64,000 bases of DNA from an uncultured Sutterella sp. (GTDB taxonomy: Bacteria; Pseudomonadota; Gammaproteobacteria; Burkholderiales; Burkholderiaceae_F): the NCBI GenBank assembly GCA_937906995.1, contig CALESB010000003.1, forward strand, positions 41,466 through 105,465. The letters are read 5' to 3'. This document shows positions 8,325 to 17,524 of the stretch, piece by piece. Within the stretch, counting starts at the first letter, position 1; the number at the start of each line of letters is the position of its first letter. The notes below the pieces were generated by a model, which worked only from the letters and a program-made list of their open reading frames with translations, was not told the origin of the DNA and made no database searches. Both the position numbers and the translations under genes were made by a program.

Positions 8325-8706
8325 GTCCGTAAAGCGCTTAGCGATAGCGTGCATGCTGAGCGCTTTTACTTTGAGTGCCTGTACGACAGCGCCACAGGAA
8401 AAGCGCTTAGATCCTGTTGTGTTTCAGGAACAAGATAGAGCTATTGAGTTGAGTAAAGACGATCGGGTTCATAAGTTGCTCAGAGCATATCAACGTCAGC
8501 ATCCTAAGGCTATAGATGCAATGCAAAAGGTGGCTGGCTATTTGAGATATGGTGCATTTTCGGTAGATCAGTTTGGTGTTATTTACCGAGAACGAGAAGG
8601 CTCAGTCAAAACTCCCGTTAATATGTCGCTTTTGGTTCTTCAATTAGAAAAAATTTACGATCTTCAGGACCGAAAGACTATTCCAATCTATCCAATTAAA
8701 CCTTAA
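8314..8706 (+). CDS. Small predicted lipoprotein of unknown function
   Basis: This 130-residue frame starts inside the end of lpxC (11-bp overlap), with GAGAG at 8306-8310 as ribosome-binding site. The N-terminus is a lipoprotein signal: basic residues, a hydrophobic core and the lipobox LSAC with Cys at residue 23. The following Thr predicts outer-membrane sorting. The mature part (about 108 residues) is charged and shows no motif I recognise; it ends near KTIPIYPIKP. Overlap with lpxC suggests co-translation and perhaps a role in envelope homeostasis, but that is inference. It converges with the DciA-like gene and overlaps its stop by four bases. Confidence 0.75.
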   Translation: MHCKSVKRLAIACMLSAFTLSACTTAPQEKRLDPVVFQEQDRAIELSKDDRVHKLLRAYQRQHPKAIDAMQKVAGYLRYGAFSVDQFGVIYREREGSVKTPVNMSLLVLQLEKIYDLQDRKTIPIYPIKP

Positions 8707-9167
8707 TGTCGTAGGGCTTGAGCTAAACGCTCAAGGCATTTTTTGACATCTTCATCTCGAGCCTCCTGAGCCTGAGCCATAACTTGATCGGCCGCATAGC
8801 TAGGGGCAATTCTCGGCTCATCCTTTGGATAAGAAGTACTCTGAGTTAAAAGAGTGACCTTTCCGCTACGAATCGCCAAAATTGGTTCAGTGATTCCAGC
8901 ATCAAACAGTGTTTTTTCAATTGTAGGCTGAATTTGCTTGAGGCGATTTGCCATCGTCGGCGTTAGTGTATTGATTGTAATCCCACGGGCTTCCCGAGCA
9001 ATATGAGTGGCGTTGATAATATCAATACGAAGGCCTTTACTGACACAGGCGCGAGCGATTAATGTTTTTAAGCGAGCACTATCGAGCTCCATTTTCAAAA
9101 AAGAATCCGAGCGCTGTGCGCTTAAAACTTGTTGAAAATTTTGAAAGTCTTTCACTTTGCTCCCCAT
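8703..9167 (-). CDS. DciA-like (DUF721) protein
   Basis: The 154-residue product contains the low-complexity but recognisable DUF721 pattern: a short N-terminal region, then GITINTLTPTMANRLKQIQ, resembling the beta-strand plus helix of DciA (DUF721) proteins. DciA helps load the replicative helicase DnaB where DnaC or DnaI is missing. A DUF721 gene between lpxC and secA is a known betaproteobacterial and gammaproteobacterial arrangement, and this supports the call. I chose ATG 9167 over an upstream TTG at 9218, although no strong ribosome-binding site is visible for either. Sequence similarity is weak, so confidence is moderate. Confidence 0.6.
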   Translation of the reverse strand: MGSKVKDFQNFQQVLSAQRSDSFLKMELDSARLKTLIARACVSKGLRIDIINATHIAREARGITINTLTPTMANRLKQIQPTIEKTLFDAGITEPILAIRSGKVTLLTQSTSYPKDEPRIAPSYAADQVMAQAQEARDEDVKKCLERLAQALRH

Positions 9168-9358
9168 GAATGAGAATTCTAAGAAAAAACAGAGAAAATC
9201 CCTTACGTTTTGAGTCAATCTTTGATCAAAAAAAGCCCTATTAATGTGCGATAATTTATCGTTATTGATTGTACAACGAAAGGGACAGTGAGCAGTTTTG
9301 CTGTAGCTTTCTGGATCTGTAGTCTGGCTTGTCCAGGGACAGGATTAAGGTATTAAAG

Positions 9359-12148
9359 ATGTTTTCTGAGCTTTTAACCAAAATTTTCGGCAGTCGCAAT
9401 GATCGCTTAATTAAACAATATCGTCGTCAATGCGCCACGATCAATAAATTAGAAGATTCCATGAAGGCGCTCTCCGATGAGCAACTCCAAGCTAAAACTC
9501 AAGAGTTCCGCGATCGTTTAGCAAAAGGTGAAACGTTAGATGCCTTGTTGCCTGAAGCATTTGCTGTAGTTCGAGAAGCCAGTGTTCGTGTGATGGGTAT
9601 GCGCCACTATGATGTCCAATTGATTGGTGGGATGGTACTAAACGATGGAAAAATTGCAGAAATGCGAACTGGCGAAGGTAAAACCTTAACAGCTACGTTG
9701 GCAGTGTATTTAAATGCCTTACCAGCCAAGGGCGTCCATGTTGTGACGGTTAATGACTACTTGGCTCGACGCGATGCTGAGTGGATGGGACGTTTATACA
9801 ATTTCTTAGGTTTGAGTGTTGGAACGATTTATAGTCAGCAACCCAATGAGGAAAAAGTTTTAGCCTACGCAGCAGATATTACGTACGGTACAAATAACGA
9901 ATTTGGGTTTGATTATCTTCGTGACAACATGGAGTACGATATTAATCATCGTCGTCAACGTGGTTTAGCTTACGCTATTGTTGACGAAGTGGACTCCATT
10001 TTGATTGACGAAGCTCGCACACCGTTGATTATCTCTGGTCCCGCAGATGACAACACCGATCTTTATGCCCAAATCAATGAAATTCCTCCGCTTTTAACTC
10101 GCCAAGCAACAGAAGATGGTGAGGGCGACTACTGGGTCGATGAAAAGGCTCACCAAGTTTATATTTCTGAAGCCGGACATGAGCATATTGAGCAAATTTT
10201 GACCGAGCGCGGAATGATTCCTCCAGGTCAAAGTTTATATTCTGGTCAAAATATTATTTTGATGCATCATTTGCAGGCTAGCTTACGAGCTCATGCATTG
10301 TTTAAGCGTGACCAACACTATGTAGTTCAGAATGGTGAAATTGTTATTGTGGACGAATTTACTGGCCGTTTGATGCCAGGTCGTCGTTGGTCTGAAGGTT
10401 TACACCAAGCTGTCGAGGCCAAAGAAGGCGTTAAGATCAATCAAGAAAACCAAACTTTTGCCTCTATTACTTTCCAAAATTATTTCCGGATGTATGACAA
10501 GCTGTCAGGTATGACGGGGACGGCCGATACGGAAGCCTACGAATTCCAAGACATTTATGGCTTAGAAACTGTGGTGATTCCAACTCATCGAAAGATGATT
10601 CGTGATGATCAACAAGATAAGGTTTTCCGTACTGTTGAGGAAAAGTATCGTGCGATTGTAGAAGACATTAAAGAGTGTTCAAAACGAGAACAGCCGGTAC
10701 TGTTGGGGACAACTTCAATTGAAAACTCAGAGGCTTTAAGTCAATTGTTAACGAGTGAAGGAATTGCTCACAATGTTTTGAATGCAAAACAGCATGAGAA
10801 AGAAGCACAGATTGTTCTTGAAGCAGGTCGCCCAGGTATGGTGACGATTGCCACAAACATGGCAGGTCGTGGTACTGATATTGTGTTGGGTGGTGGTATC
10901 AATAAGATTATTGATGCTATTCGTCAAAATCCTGACCTTTCTGAAGAAGCAAAGGCTTCTCAGATCGAAAAGATGCGTGCGGAGTGGCAGCAAGATCACG
11001 ATAAGGTTGTACAGGCCGGTGGCTTGCGCATTATTGGTAGTGAGCGTCACGAATCCCGTCGTATTGACAATCAATTGCGTGGTCGTGCAGGCCGTCAAGG
11101 CGACCCGGGTTCTTCTTGCTTCTACTTATCTATGGAAGATCCGTTGTTGCGCATTTTCGGTGGTGATCGCATGCGCGCAATTGCTGATAAGTTGAAGTTA
11201 GAGGATGGCGTAGCCATTGAGTCTAATATGCTTTCTCGTATGATTGAAAGCGCTCAACGTAAGGTTGAAGGACGTAACTACGATATTCGTAAGCAATTAC
11301 TTGAGTTTGACGACGTTCAAAATGATCAACGTCGAGAAATCTATCGTTTACGTAATGAAATTCTTGAAAGTCAAGATATGAGTGAAATGGTGACAAGTTT
11401 ACGTCACGGTCTTTTCACTGATCTTTTCCGTGCTCATGTTCCCGCAGATACCGTGGAAGAGCAATGGGACCTCAAGGGTTTGAAGACTGTGCTTGAGACC
11501 GAATGGGGCATTAGCATTGACTTTGAAGATATGCTCGAAAAGAGCAACTCAATTACTGATGAAGACTTGTTATCCGCTTTGATTGCCGAAGTTGATCGCG
11601 TCTTCAATGAAAAGGTTGAGATTGCTGGGGCTCAAGCAATGTCAGACTTTGCCCGTCAAGTTACGTTACAGGTATTAGATCACATTTGGCGTGCTCATAT
11701 TACTGCTTTGGATGCTTTACGCCAAGGAATTTACTTGCGTGGTTATGCACAAAAGCAACCGAAGCAAGAGTACAAGCGTGAAGCCTTTGCCATGTTTGAA
11801 ACGCTTCTAGATCGTGTGCGCGAAAATGTTATGCGTGTGCTCATGACAGTTCATGTTCAAACACGTGAAGAAGCTGAAGAGCAACAGCGTTTAGCCCAAG
11901 AAGCTCAGGCTCAGATGTTGGCTCAAGCGCAGGCTGCAGCCGAGACCGCTGAGCAAAATGCGGTAGCTCAAGAAGACAAGGCTGCACCCACCGTTCATGA
12001 CGATGAAGGAAATGAGCTTTCCTTTACTGGTATGTCTCCGTACGGTGTTGAACTCGATAAGGTGGATTGGAGAGGTGTATCTCGCAATGCACCGTGTCCT
12101 TGTGGCTCCGGTAAGAAATTTAAAAATTGCCACGGTCACATTGACTAA
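9359..12148 (+). CDS. secA: SecA, preprotein translocase ATPase
   Basis: SecA drives post-translational export through SecYEG. The 929 residues include Walker A MRTGEGKT (about residue 100), the DEVDSILIDEARTPL helicase motif, the IATNMAGRGTDI segment and GRAGRQGDPG. The C-terminal zinc-binding motif CPCGSGKKFKNCHG, which contacts SecB and lipids, is intact. An upstream in-frame TTG exists, but ATG 9359 has AAGG eight bases before it and gives the family's typical N-terminus (MFSELLTKIFGSRNDR). A perfect terminator follows. Placement after lpxC and the DUF721 gene is conserved. Confidence 0.98.
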   Translation: MFSELLTKIFGSRNDRLIKQYRRQCATINKLEDSMKALSDEQLQAKTQEFRDRLAKGETLDALLPEAFAVVREASVRVMGMRHYDVQLIGGMVLNDGKIAEMRTGEGKTLTATLAVYLNALPAKGVHVVTVNDYLARRDAEWMGRLYNFLGLSVGTIYSQQPNEEKVLAYAADITYGTNNEFGFDYLRDNMEYDINHRRQRGLAYAIVDEVDSILIDEARTPLIISGPADDNTDLYAQINEIPPLLTRQATEDGEGDYWVDEKAHQVYISEAGHEHIEQILTERGMIPPGQSLYSGQNIILMHHLQASLRAHALFKRDQHYVVQNGEIVIVDEFTGRLMPGRRWSEGLHQAVEAKEGVKINQENQTFASITFQNYFRMYDKLSGMTGTADTEAYEFQDIYGLETVVIPTHRKMIRDDQQDKVFRTVEEKYRAIVEDIKECSKREQPVLLGTTSIENSEALSQLLTSEGIAHNVLNAKQHEKEAQIVLEAGRPGMVTIATNMAGRGTDIVLGGGINKIIDAIRQNPDLSEEAKASQIEKMRAEWQQDHDKVVQAGGLRIIGSERHESRRIDNQLRGRAGRQGDPGSSCFYLSMEDPLLRIFGGDRMRAIADKLKLEDGVAIESNMLSRMIESAQRKVEGRNYDIRKQLLEFDDVQNDQRREIYRLRNEILESQDMSEMVTSLRHGLFTDLFRAHVPADTVEEQWDLKGLKTVLETEWGISIDFEDMLEKSNSITDEDLLSALIAEVDRVFNEKVEIAGAQAMSDFARQVTLQVLDHIWRAHITALDALRQGIYLRGYAQKQPKQEYKREAFAMFETLLDRVRENVMRVLMTVHVQTREEAEEQQRLAQEAQAQMLAQAQAAAETAEQNAVAQEDKAAPTVHDDEGNELSFTGMSPYGVELDKVDWRGVSRNAPCPCGSGKKFKNCHGHID

Positions 12149-12160
12149 TCAATAAACCAA

Positions 12161-12188
12161 AAAGAGGCGCAATAAAGCGCCTCTTTTT
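12161..12188 (+). terminator. Rho-independent terminator of secA
   Basis: AAAGAGGCGC and GCGCCTCTTT form a perfect 10-bp stem around AATAAA, followed by more Ts, 12 bp after the secA stop. Confidence 0.92.
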
Positions 12189-12212
12189 CGATTGACTAGA
12201 AAGGGTATTTTT

Positions 12213-13079
12213 ATGACACAAGCCTCACGCCCTGTGACTTTGGTCTCTTGTGGGATTTTATTTAATGAACAGGGACAATGTTTGATTAGTTCTCGTCCTG
12301 AAGGCAAGGTGTATTCAGGTTGGTGGGAGTTTCCTGGTGGAAAAATGGAGTTTGGAGAAACTCCTCATGCAACACTTGTTCGCGAGATGAAAGAAGAGTT
12401 GGGTATGAAGGTTCACACGAGCTCTCCGTGGGTCACTGTGACACACGATTATCCGCACGCTTACGTCAAACTTCACTTTTTACGTTGCTGGGATTGGAGT
12501 TCGGAACCAAAGTCATTGGAAAAACAATCATTCGGCTTTTTTAATTTAGATGAGTGGCCAGAGCCAATGTTACCGGCAACAAAACCAATTGCTCGTTGGT
12601 TGTCTTTACCCAAGCATTGGTTACGCTTAGAAAGTGATAAAGAAAGTGTTTTAAAGGGTTTAGAAGCTCATGAAGGGCGTTGTTTTGATGCAGCCATGCT
12701 TGGGGTCAAAAATGCATCAGAAATTGAGTTTTGGCGCTCTGAATTGAAACGTTTTGGTGTAAAGAGTATTTGGGTATCTGCTAAATGTGATGAAGTGATT
12801 CAACAAAGTTCAGATGGTGTTTACTTGGAGACACCAGAAGATCTGGCTTTAGCAAAACATGAAAATATTGCAGGGCCTGCTTACCCTGAAGATTGGTCTT
12901 TGTATGAAAAGGCAGGTGTGTTATTTGCATGGGCACCAGAATTTGTTCGCGTAGGATCAAGTGCCTGGGAACGTCTTCTCATGGACAATCCCATGCCAAT
13001 CTATTTGAGTAATGTTCGCATAGATAATGAAAAATATTTGCGCCCACATGGGGCGCATGGTTGGATAGAAAAAATTTAG
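12213..13079 (+). CDS. mutT: MutT-type Nudix hydrolase with extra C-terminal domain
   Basis: The first ~130 residues are a MutT-type Nudix domain, with the box from G43 to M65 (GKMEFGE, then REMKEELGM). This class removes 8-oxo-dGTP to prevent mutations. Total length is 288, more than twice E. coli MutT (129). The extra ~150 residues match the position of the thiamine-phosphate-synthase-like domain that many betaproteobacterial MutT proteins carry. Here the segment is short and the TIM-barrel motifs are not obvious, apart from a PIYLSNVRIDNEKYL stretch, so it may be degenerate. ATG 12213 has AAGGG seven bases upstream, better than a start seven codons earlier. It converges with yacG, with a four-base overlap of stops. 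Confidence 0.85.
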   Translation: MTQASRPVTLVSCGILFNEQGQCLISSRPEGKVYSGWWEFPGGKMEFGETPHATLVREMKEELGMKVHTSSPWVTVTHDYPHAYVKLHFLRCWDWSSEPKSLEKQSFGFFNLDEWPEPMLPATKPIARWLSLPKHWLRLESDKESVLKGLEAHEGRCFDAAMLGVKNASEIEFWRSELKRFGVKSIWVSAKCDEVIQQSSDGVYLETPEDLALAKHENIAGPAYPEDWSLYEKAGVLFAWAPEFVRVGSSAWERLLMDNPMPIYLSNVRIDNEKYLRPHGAHGWIEKI

Positions 13080-13306
13080 TCTTTATTGGTTTTGCTCTTT
13101 TCCTCAGGCATTGAGGAGAAGAGCTTTTGAGCTAGTTTATCAGCTTCATTTTCTGAATTTTGCATGCTATCGCTACGAATAACGTAGCTATCACTAGCCC
13201 ACTCACCTAAATCAATTAATTTGCAACGTTCAGAACAAAAAGGTCGGAACGGAAATTTATCAGACCATTCAACGGCTTTGCCGCAAGTTGGACATTTAAC
13301 AATCAT
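13076..13306 (-). CDS. yacG: YacG, zinc-binding DNA gyrase inhibitor
   Basis: This 76-residue protein has the two Cys pairs of YacG, CPTCG near the start and FCSERCKLIDLGEW after it, which bind one zinc. In E. coli YacG binds GyrB and blocks its DNA binding. The C-terminal tail is charged and probably flexible, as in the family. Its ATG overlaps the coaE stop by four bases (ATGA), so the two are co-translated, the usual coaE-yacG arrangement. Confidence 0.93.
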   Translation of the reverse strand: MIVKCPTCGKAVEWSDKFPFRPFCSERCKLIDLGEWASDSYVIRSDSMQNSENEADKLAQKLFSSMPEEKSKTNKD

Positions 13307-13932
13307 ACAGGCGCTCCATTTTGGGGAGATTGATTGGCCATTTGGAGATAAAAGTCATGTAAACGAGTGACTTGTTGAATGACATATTCAGGTGTCGACT
13401 CATTAACAATAACTTCATTAGCAATTGCTTTTCGAGCCTCGCGGGAAGCTTGAGACATGATAATGGCCTGTGTTTGTTCTCGGCTAAGACCTGAGCGTTT
13501 CATAACACGATTGATTTGTGTTTCAACCTCACAGTCAATAACAAGGATGCGATCGCAACGCTTTTGCCATTCAGAGCTTTCAGCTAAGAGCGGGACAGCA
13601 AGAATTACATAAGGAGCATTACTGTGTTGAGAAATTGAAGCAAGAGCTACTTGTGCAATTAATGGGTGCAGAATGCTTTCAAGTGTTTTGCGTTGAATAG
13701 GATCTTTAAAAACCAATTCTCGCATTTTGGCTCGATCTAATTGGCCTGCACCATCGAATAAACTGTCACCAAAAGCACGATGAATAGCGTCGATAGCTAG
13801 TCCATTCGGTCCAGTTAATGCATGACTAATCAAATCAGTATCGATTACAGGAACCCCCAAGGCTGCAAAGGCATTACTAGCCAAAGTTTTTCCAGAACCG
13901 ATACCCCCAGTGAGGCCAACAATCCAAGGCAT
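13303..13932 (-). CDS. coaE: Dephospho-CoA kinase
   Basis: CoaE phosphorylates dephospho-CoA, the last step of coenzyme A synthesis. The 209-residue protein has the P-loop GLTGGIGSGKT at residues ~6-16, the DTD motif (VIDTDLISHAL) and the lid-region segment RVMKRSGLSREQ. It is the first gene of a two-gene unit with yacG. The usual upstream partner pilD (prepilin peptidase) is absent; instead tRNA-Pro and ispB lie upstream on the same strand, separated by a terminator. Confidence 0.95.
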   Translation of the reverse strand: MPWIVGLTGGIGSGKTLASNAFAALGVPVIDTDLISHALTGPNGLAIDAIHRAFGDSLFDGAGQLDRAKMRELVFKDPIQRKTLESILHPLIAQVALASISQHSNAPYVILAVPLLAESSEWQKRCDRILVIDCEVETQINRVMKRSGLSREQTQAIIMSQASREARKAIANEVIVNESTPEYVIQQVTRLHDFYLQMANQSPQNGAPV

Positions 13933-14020
13933 ACAATCCCTTTATCTAAATCAAAATAACAATGAGAAAAATTATACGTTGGAATGCATGTGAAGGATAG
14001 GGAAAGCCCTGAGAGAAAAT

Positions 14021-14054
14021 AAAAAAGCGACCTTGAAAACAAGATCGCTTTTTT
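14021..14054 (-). terminator. Terminator after tRNA-Pro
   Basis: AAAAAAGCGACCTTG (14021-14035) pairs with CAAGATCGCTTTTTT (14040-14054) with one mismatch around a four-base loop. On the minus strand it ends in a run of Ts just downstream of the tRNA, separating it from coaE. It could act in both directions. Confidence 0.85.
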
Positions 14055-14060
14055 GAAATC

Positions 14061-14137
<77 letters not shown>

Positions 14138-14152
14138 AAAATCACTTCATTG

Positions 14153-15148
14153 TTAAACATCTCTCTCAACAACGAAGAATAATAATTGTACCAGAGAATT
14201 TCTGAAAATGGAAGGAGAAATTGCATTTAATGCATTTTTTCCGTTTTCTAATTCTACTTTGGCACGGTCTTTGCAACGCTGCAAAGCATTGGTGCCGTGA
14301 ATAATAGCAGAAATCTTATCAAAATCGCCACTTCCGTGACGGATGGCGTCAACAATAAAGGCCTTATCCTCTTCTGAGGCCTCTTGTAAGGCATAAATGA
14401 CTGGCAGAGTTACTTTACCCTCAGCAAAGTCAGCACCAATTTGTTTTCCACTTTGAGTAGGATCTCCAAAGTAGTCCAAAATATCATCTGCAATTTGGAA
14501 TGCATTGCCTAAGGCCATTGTATAGTCAACAAGTGACTTTTCTTCTTCTGGTGAAGCATTGGCAATTGCCGAGGCCATTTTTGCAGCTGCCGCAAATAAG
14601 ACAGAGGTCTTTCTCTCGATAACTTGAAGGTAGCGAGTTTCGTCGACAGAGGGATCGTGTGCATTTTGCATTTGAATCACTTCACCCTCACTTAAGACAT
14701 TAGCCGCGCCGGCTAATGCTTCCATGACTTTAAGATTGCCAATTCTGATCATCATCTGAAATGATCGCGTATACATAAAGTCGCCAACCAAAACAGCAAT
14801 ACCATTATTCCATTTGGCATTTGCGGTTGGACGACCTCTTCTCATTTGACCTTCATCGACAACATCATCGTGCATTAATGTGGCTGTATGAAGCATTTCA
14901 ATTGTTGCGCCAAGTTCTTGGTGCAAAGTACCTTCATAGCCAAGGGCTTTAGCCATAAGCATTAATAGTGCTGGTCTCATACGTTTGCCACCAGCTTCAG
15001 TGATATAGGCTCCAACATCCGCAATCATCGGACTCTGACTGTGTTTTAATTCGTCATGAAGGATACGATCAACTTCGATCATATCTTTTGCAATTGGAGC
15101 GAGAGCAGCTTTTACGCTACTAATTTGAGAAGAGTGTGAATTTGTCAT
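14153..15148 (-). CDS. ispB: Polyprenyl (octaprenyl) diphosphate synthase
   Basis: This trans-prenyltransferase makes the long isoprenoid side chain of ubiquinone or menaquinone. The 331 residues contain the two Asp-rich motifs, DDVVDE (first) and DDILDYFGD (second), plus GGKRMRP and LHTATLMHDD upstream of the first. The C-terminus ends in VERDV, near the family's typical end. Chain length cannot be read from sequence alone, and octaprenyl is inferred from relatives. I chose ATG 15148 over a TTG seven codons upstream. Neither has a clear ribosome-binding site. In many betaproteobacteria ispB is next to rplU-rpmA-obg; here the phosphate transporter sits between them. Confidence 0.93.
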   Translation of the reverse strand: MTNSHSSQISSVKAALAPIAKDMIEVDRILHDELKHSQSPMIADVGAYITEAGGKRMRPALLMLMAKALGYEGTLHQELGATIEMLHTATLMHDDVVDEGQMRRGRPTANAKWNNGIAVLVGDFMYTRSFQMMIRIGNLKVMEALAGAANVLSEGEVIQMQNAHDPSVDETRYLQVIERKTSVLFAAAAKMASAIANASPEEEKSLVDYTMALGNAFQIADDILDYFGDPTQSGKQIGADFAEGKVTLPVIYALQEASEEDKAFIVDAIRHGSGDFDKISAIIHGTNALQRCKDRAKVELENGKNALNAISPSIFRNSLVQLLFFVVERDV

Positions 15149-15190
15149 AATGATTGGATTATAAGTCAAAACTGAAGTCTTTCACGTATG

Positions 15191-15220
15191 AAAAAGGGGA
15201 GGACTTTATTTGACCTCCCC
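15191..15220 (-). terminator. Terminator of the phosphate transporter gene
   Basis: GGGGAGG (15196-15202) and CCTCCCC (15214-15220) pair around an 11-base loop. On the minus strand the stem is followed by TTTTT. It lies 19 bp after the transporter's stop codon. Confidence 0.85.
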
Positions 15221-15238
15221 AAAATCTAGGCAAATGTA

Positions 15239-17467
15239 TTAATCAATTTTTTCTTCGTTTTCATCGTGATTGAGCTTTTGTAAAAGCATTGCGATGATTT
15301 CATAGTGGTTAATTAAATCTCGTGCAAAGAGCAAGAAAGTTAAGTAAAGCTCACAGCCGCGAGAAGAAATACCAGCGTCAGGTCCCATTCTCATTAATTT
15401 CTCTTGAATGAGTTCTGTACGTGCCATTAACTTAACAGCATTTTTTCTTAACGCATTAATATCGCCTTTGCCATTAAAGTTGCCGACAACTTCTACGAGT
15501 AACATAGAAAGATCTGCTAAGTCCTGGCCAGGTTCACCACGGAAGGTGCGATGACGGTTAGCAATATGTTCCTTAGTTAGGCGAGACAAGTTTTGTAATG
15601 AGCGGCCTACTTCACGCAAATTCGTGTACGTGCGGAAATAAGCATAACGAGCATCAAAGTCTTCCTTATTCGGTTTATGTCGAGAATGAGACATCCGATA
15701 GTAGATGCTTCGTTCTTTCGTTAAAAGGTCGAAGTTTTCATTGGCAGTATTCTTGCAATGACGCAACCCTGATTCATTGTCCTTTAAGAAATTCTCAACG
15801 ATGCTGTTGTAGAGAGAGACTGTGGTATAGAGTTCTTCACCAACGCGTTGGTTAAGTAATTCGCGAATCATAGGTTTGTCATAACGAACTGAACGTTCAG
15901 CTTTATAAGCCATTTCTTGGCGCTTAAAGCGTTGGTTAGAACGAACCAAAAGGAAGACAGCAAACAAGGCTAAAAGGAACGACAATGGGCCGCCACCTAA
16001 GAAGATAAGGGCACAGATTGTTCCTGCTAATGTACTAGCCGTCAAAGCTGTAAAGAACCAGCCACTAATAACAGTTAATACACCAGAAATACGATAGACA
16101 GCTGTTTCGCGATCCCAAGCACCATCAGCAAAGGATGAGCCCATCGCCACCATAAACGTTACATAGGTCGTTGATAACGGTAACTTCAAAGAAGTAGCGG
16201 AGGCAATCAAAATGGCGGACAACACCAAATTAACGGATGCACGCACATAGTCGAAAGGAAGAGGATCCTCATCTTTTTCAAGTGCACGCGGTTCAAAGCG
16301 CTTATTTAAGCGGTTTTGAATGGGCATTGGAATAATTTGGTGAACAAGATTGTTCATACCAATACCCGCACGAACAATTACACGGCCAGGTAAAGAGGAA
16401 CCGAAAAGTTCATGATCGCTTTGTTGGGAGGATAAGCTCAAAGAGGTTTGTAAAACGCGATGCGCTTTCTTGGAGAACCAAAGCGTAAAGCTCATAACCA
16501 AACCAGCAGCCAACAAGAAGAAGGTATTTGTTTGGGTGGGCTTTAACAGACCATCCATCATAAATTGTTGATCAGGGATACCCGACGCAGACCATTGTTG
16601 CCAGCTATCTAAAGCAGCCAATGGCACACCTATAAAGTTTACTAAGTCATTACCAGCAAATGCAAAAGCTAAAGAGAATGTGCCGGATAAAATCACAATC
16701 TTGAAGATGTTAACTTTAAAAACCATCATCAAGAATTGGAAGATAACGCTTAATGAAACAAACATTGTTGTCACAACAACAAGCGTATTTGCATTCATCC
16801 AAGCGATCCACTCTGGGCGCATGAAGCTAGCGCTTTTCGCACCCTTCATGATCAAGAAGTAGGCAATGGCAGTTAAGCAAAAGCCAGCAAAGATGCCACC
16901 AATTTTTCGATAAGCACCTTCAAAGTGGAAGGAGAAAATTAAACGTACGATGTACTGAATGACTGCGCCAGAGATAAAGGCGACCACAACAGAAATCAAG
17001 ATACCAGAAATAATGGCTAAAGACTTTGTTGTATTAATGTAATTAAAAACCTCTGCAAAAGAAGCGCCTTCCATATAAATTTTAATTAGCGCTGCAGCAA
17101 TAGAGCTACCGAGAAGTTCAAAGACAATAGAAACGGTAGTGGAGGTGGGTAAGCCTAGCGAGTTAAAGGTGTCGAGCAAAATGATGTCTGAAATCATTAC
17201 AGCAAAAAAGATCACCATAATTTCACTAAATGTGAACATTTGGGGATGAAAAACACCAGAGCGAGCAACTTCCATCATGCCAGAGGAGAAGGTAGCGCCT
17301 AATAAGACCCCAAATGTGGCCACCCACATTGTTGTACGGAAGCGCGCGATGCGGCATCCAAGGGCAGAGTTTAAGAAATTAACTGCGTCATTACTAACGC
17401 CAACAAACAAGTCAAAAACCGCAAGACAACCTAAAAAACAGAGTATTGCGATGTAATAATATTCCAT
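15239..17467 (-). CDS. PiT-family inorganic phosphate transporter with PhoU-like C-terminal region
   Basis: PiT carriers take up phosphate, usually as a metal-phosphate complex with protons or sodium. Both family signatures are present: GVSNDAVNFLNSALG (residues 23-37) and AFAGNDLVNFIG (269-280). About ten to twelve membrane helices fill residues 1-510. From about 520 to 742 the protein is soluble and helical, rich in Arg, Glu and Leu, like PhoU, which in many bacteria is a separate gene next to pit. At 742 residues it is far longer than E. coli PitA (499). The N-terminal SSGMMEVARSGVFHP stretch recalls the long PiT proteins of Bacteroidetes; this is from memory and unverified. A Pho box array lies directly upstream. 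Confidence 0.92.
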   Translation of the reverse strand: MEYYYIAILCFLGCLAVFDLFVGVSNDAVNFLNSALGCRIARFRTTMWVATFGVLLGATFSSGMMEVARSGVFHPQMFTFSEIMVIFFAVMISDIILLDTFNSLGLPTSTTVSIVFELLGSSIAAALIKIYMEGASFAEVFNYINTTKSLAIISGILISVVVAFISGAVIQYIVRLIFSFHFEGAYRKIGGIFAGFCLTAIAYFLIMKGAKSASFMRPEWIAWMNANTLVVVTTMFVSLSVIFQFLMMVFKVNIFKIVILSGTFSLAFAFAGNDLVNFIGVPLAALDSWQQWSASGIPDQQFMMDGLLKPTQTNTFFLLAAGLVMSFTLWFSKKAHRVLQTSLSLSSQQSDHELFGSSLPGRVIVRAGIGMNNLVHQIIPMPIQNRLNKRFEPRALEKDEDPLPFDYVRASVNLVLSAILIASATSLKLPLSTTYVTFMVAMGSSFADGAWDRETAVYRISGVLTVISGWFFTALTASTLAGTICALIFLGGGPLSFLLALFAVFLLVRSNQRFKRQEMAYKAERSVRYDKPMIRELLNQRVGEELYTTVSLYNSIVENFLKDNESGLRHCKNTANENFDLLTKERSIYYRMSHSRHKPNKEDFDARYAYFRTYTNLREVGRSLQNLSRLTKEHIANRHRTFRGEPGQDLADLSMLLVEVVGNFNGKGDINALRKNAVKLMARTELIQEKLMRMGPDAGISSRGCELYLTFLLFARDLINHYEIIAMLLQKLNHDENEEKID

Positions 17468-17524
17468 GTGAATCTCGATTTTTTATTGAGAGGGAAACTA
17501 ATTTGGGAGAACCCAAAAAAAGTT

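Noticed and set aside
11891..12139. 82-codon frame opposite the secA 3' end
   Set aside because: It is antisense to the certain secA zinc-binding C-terminus and lacks a start signal.
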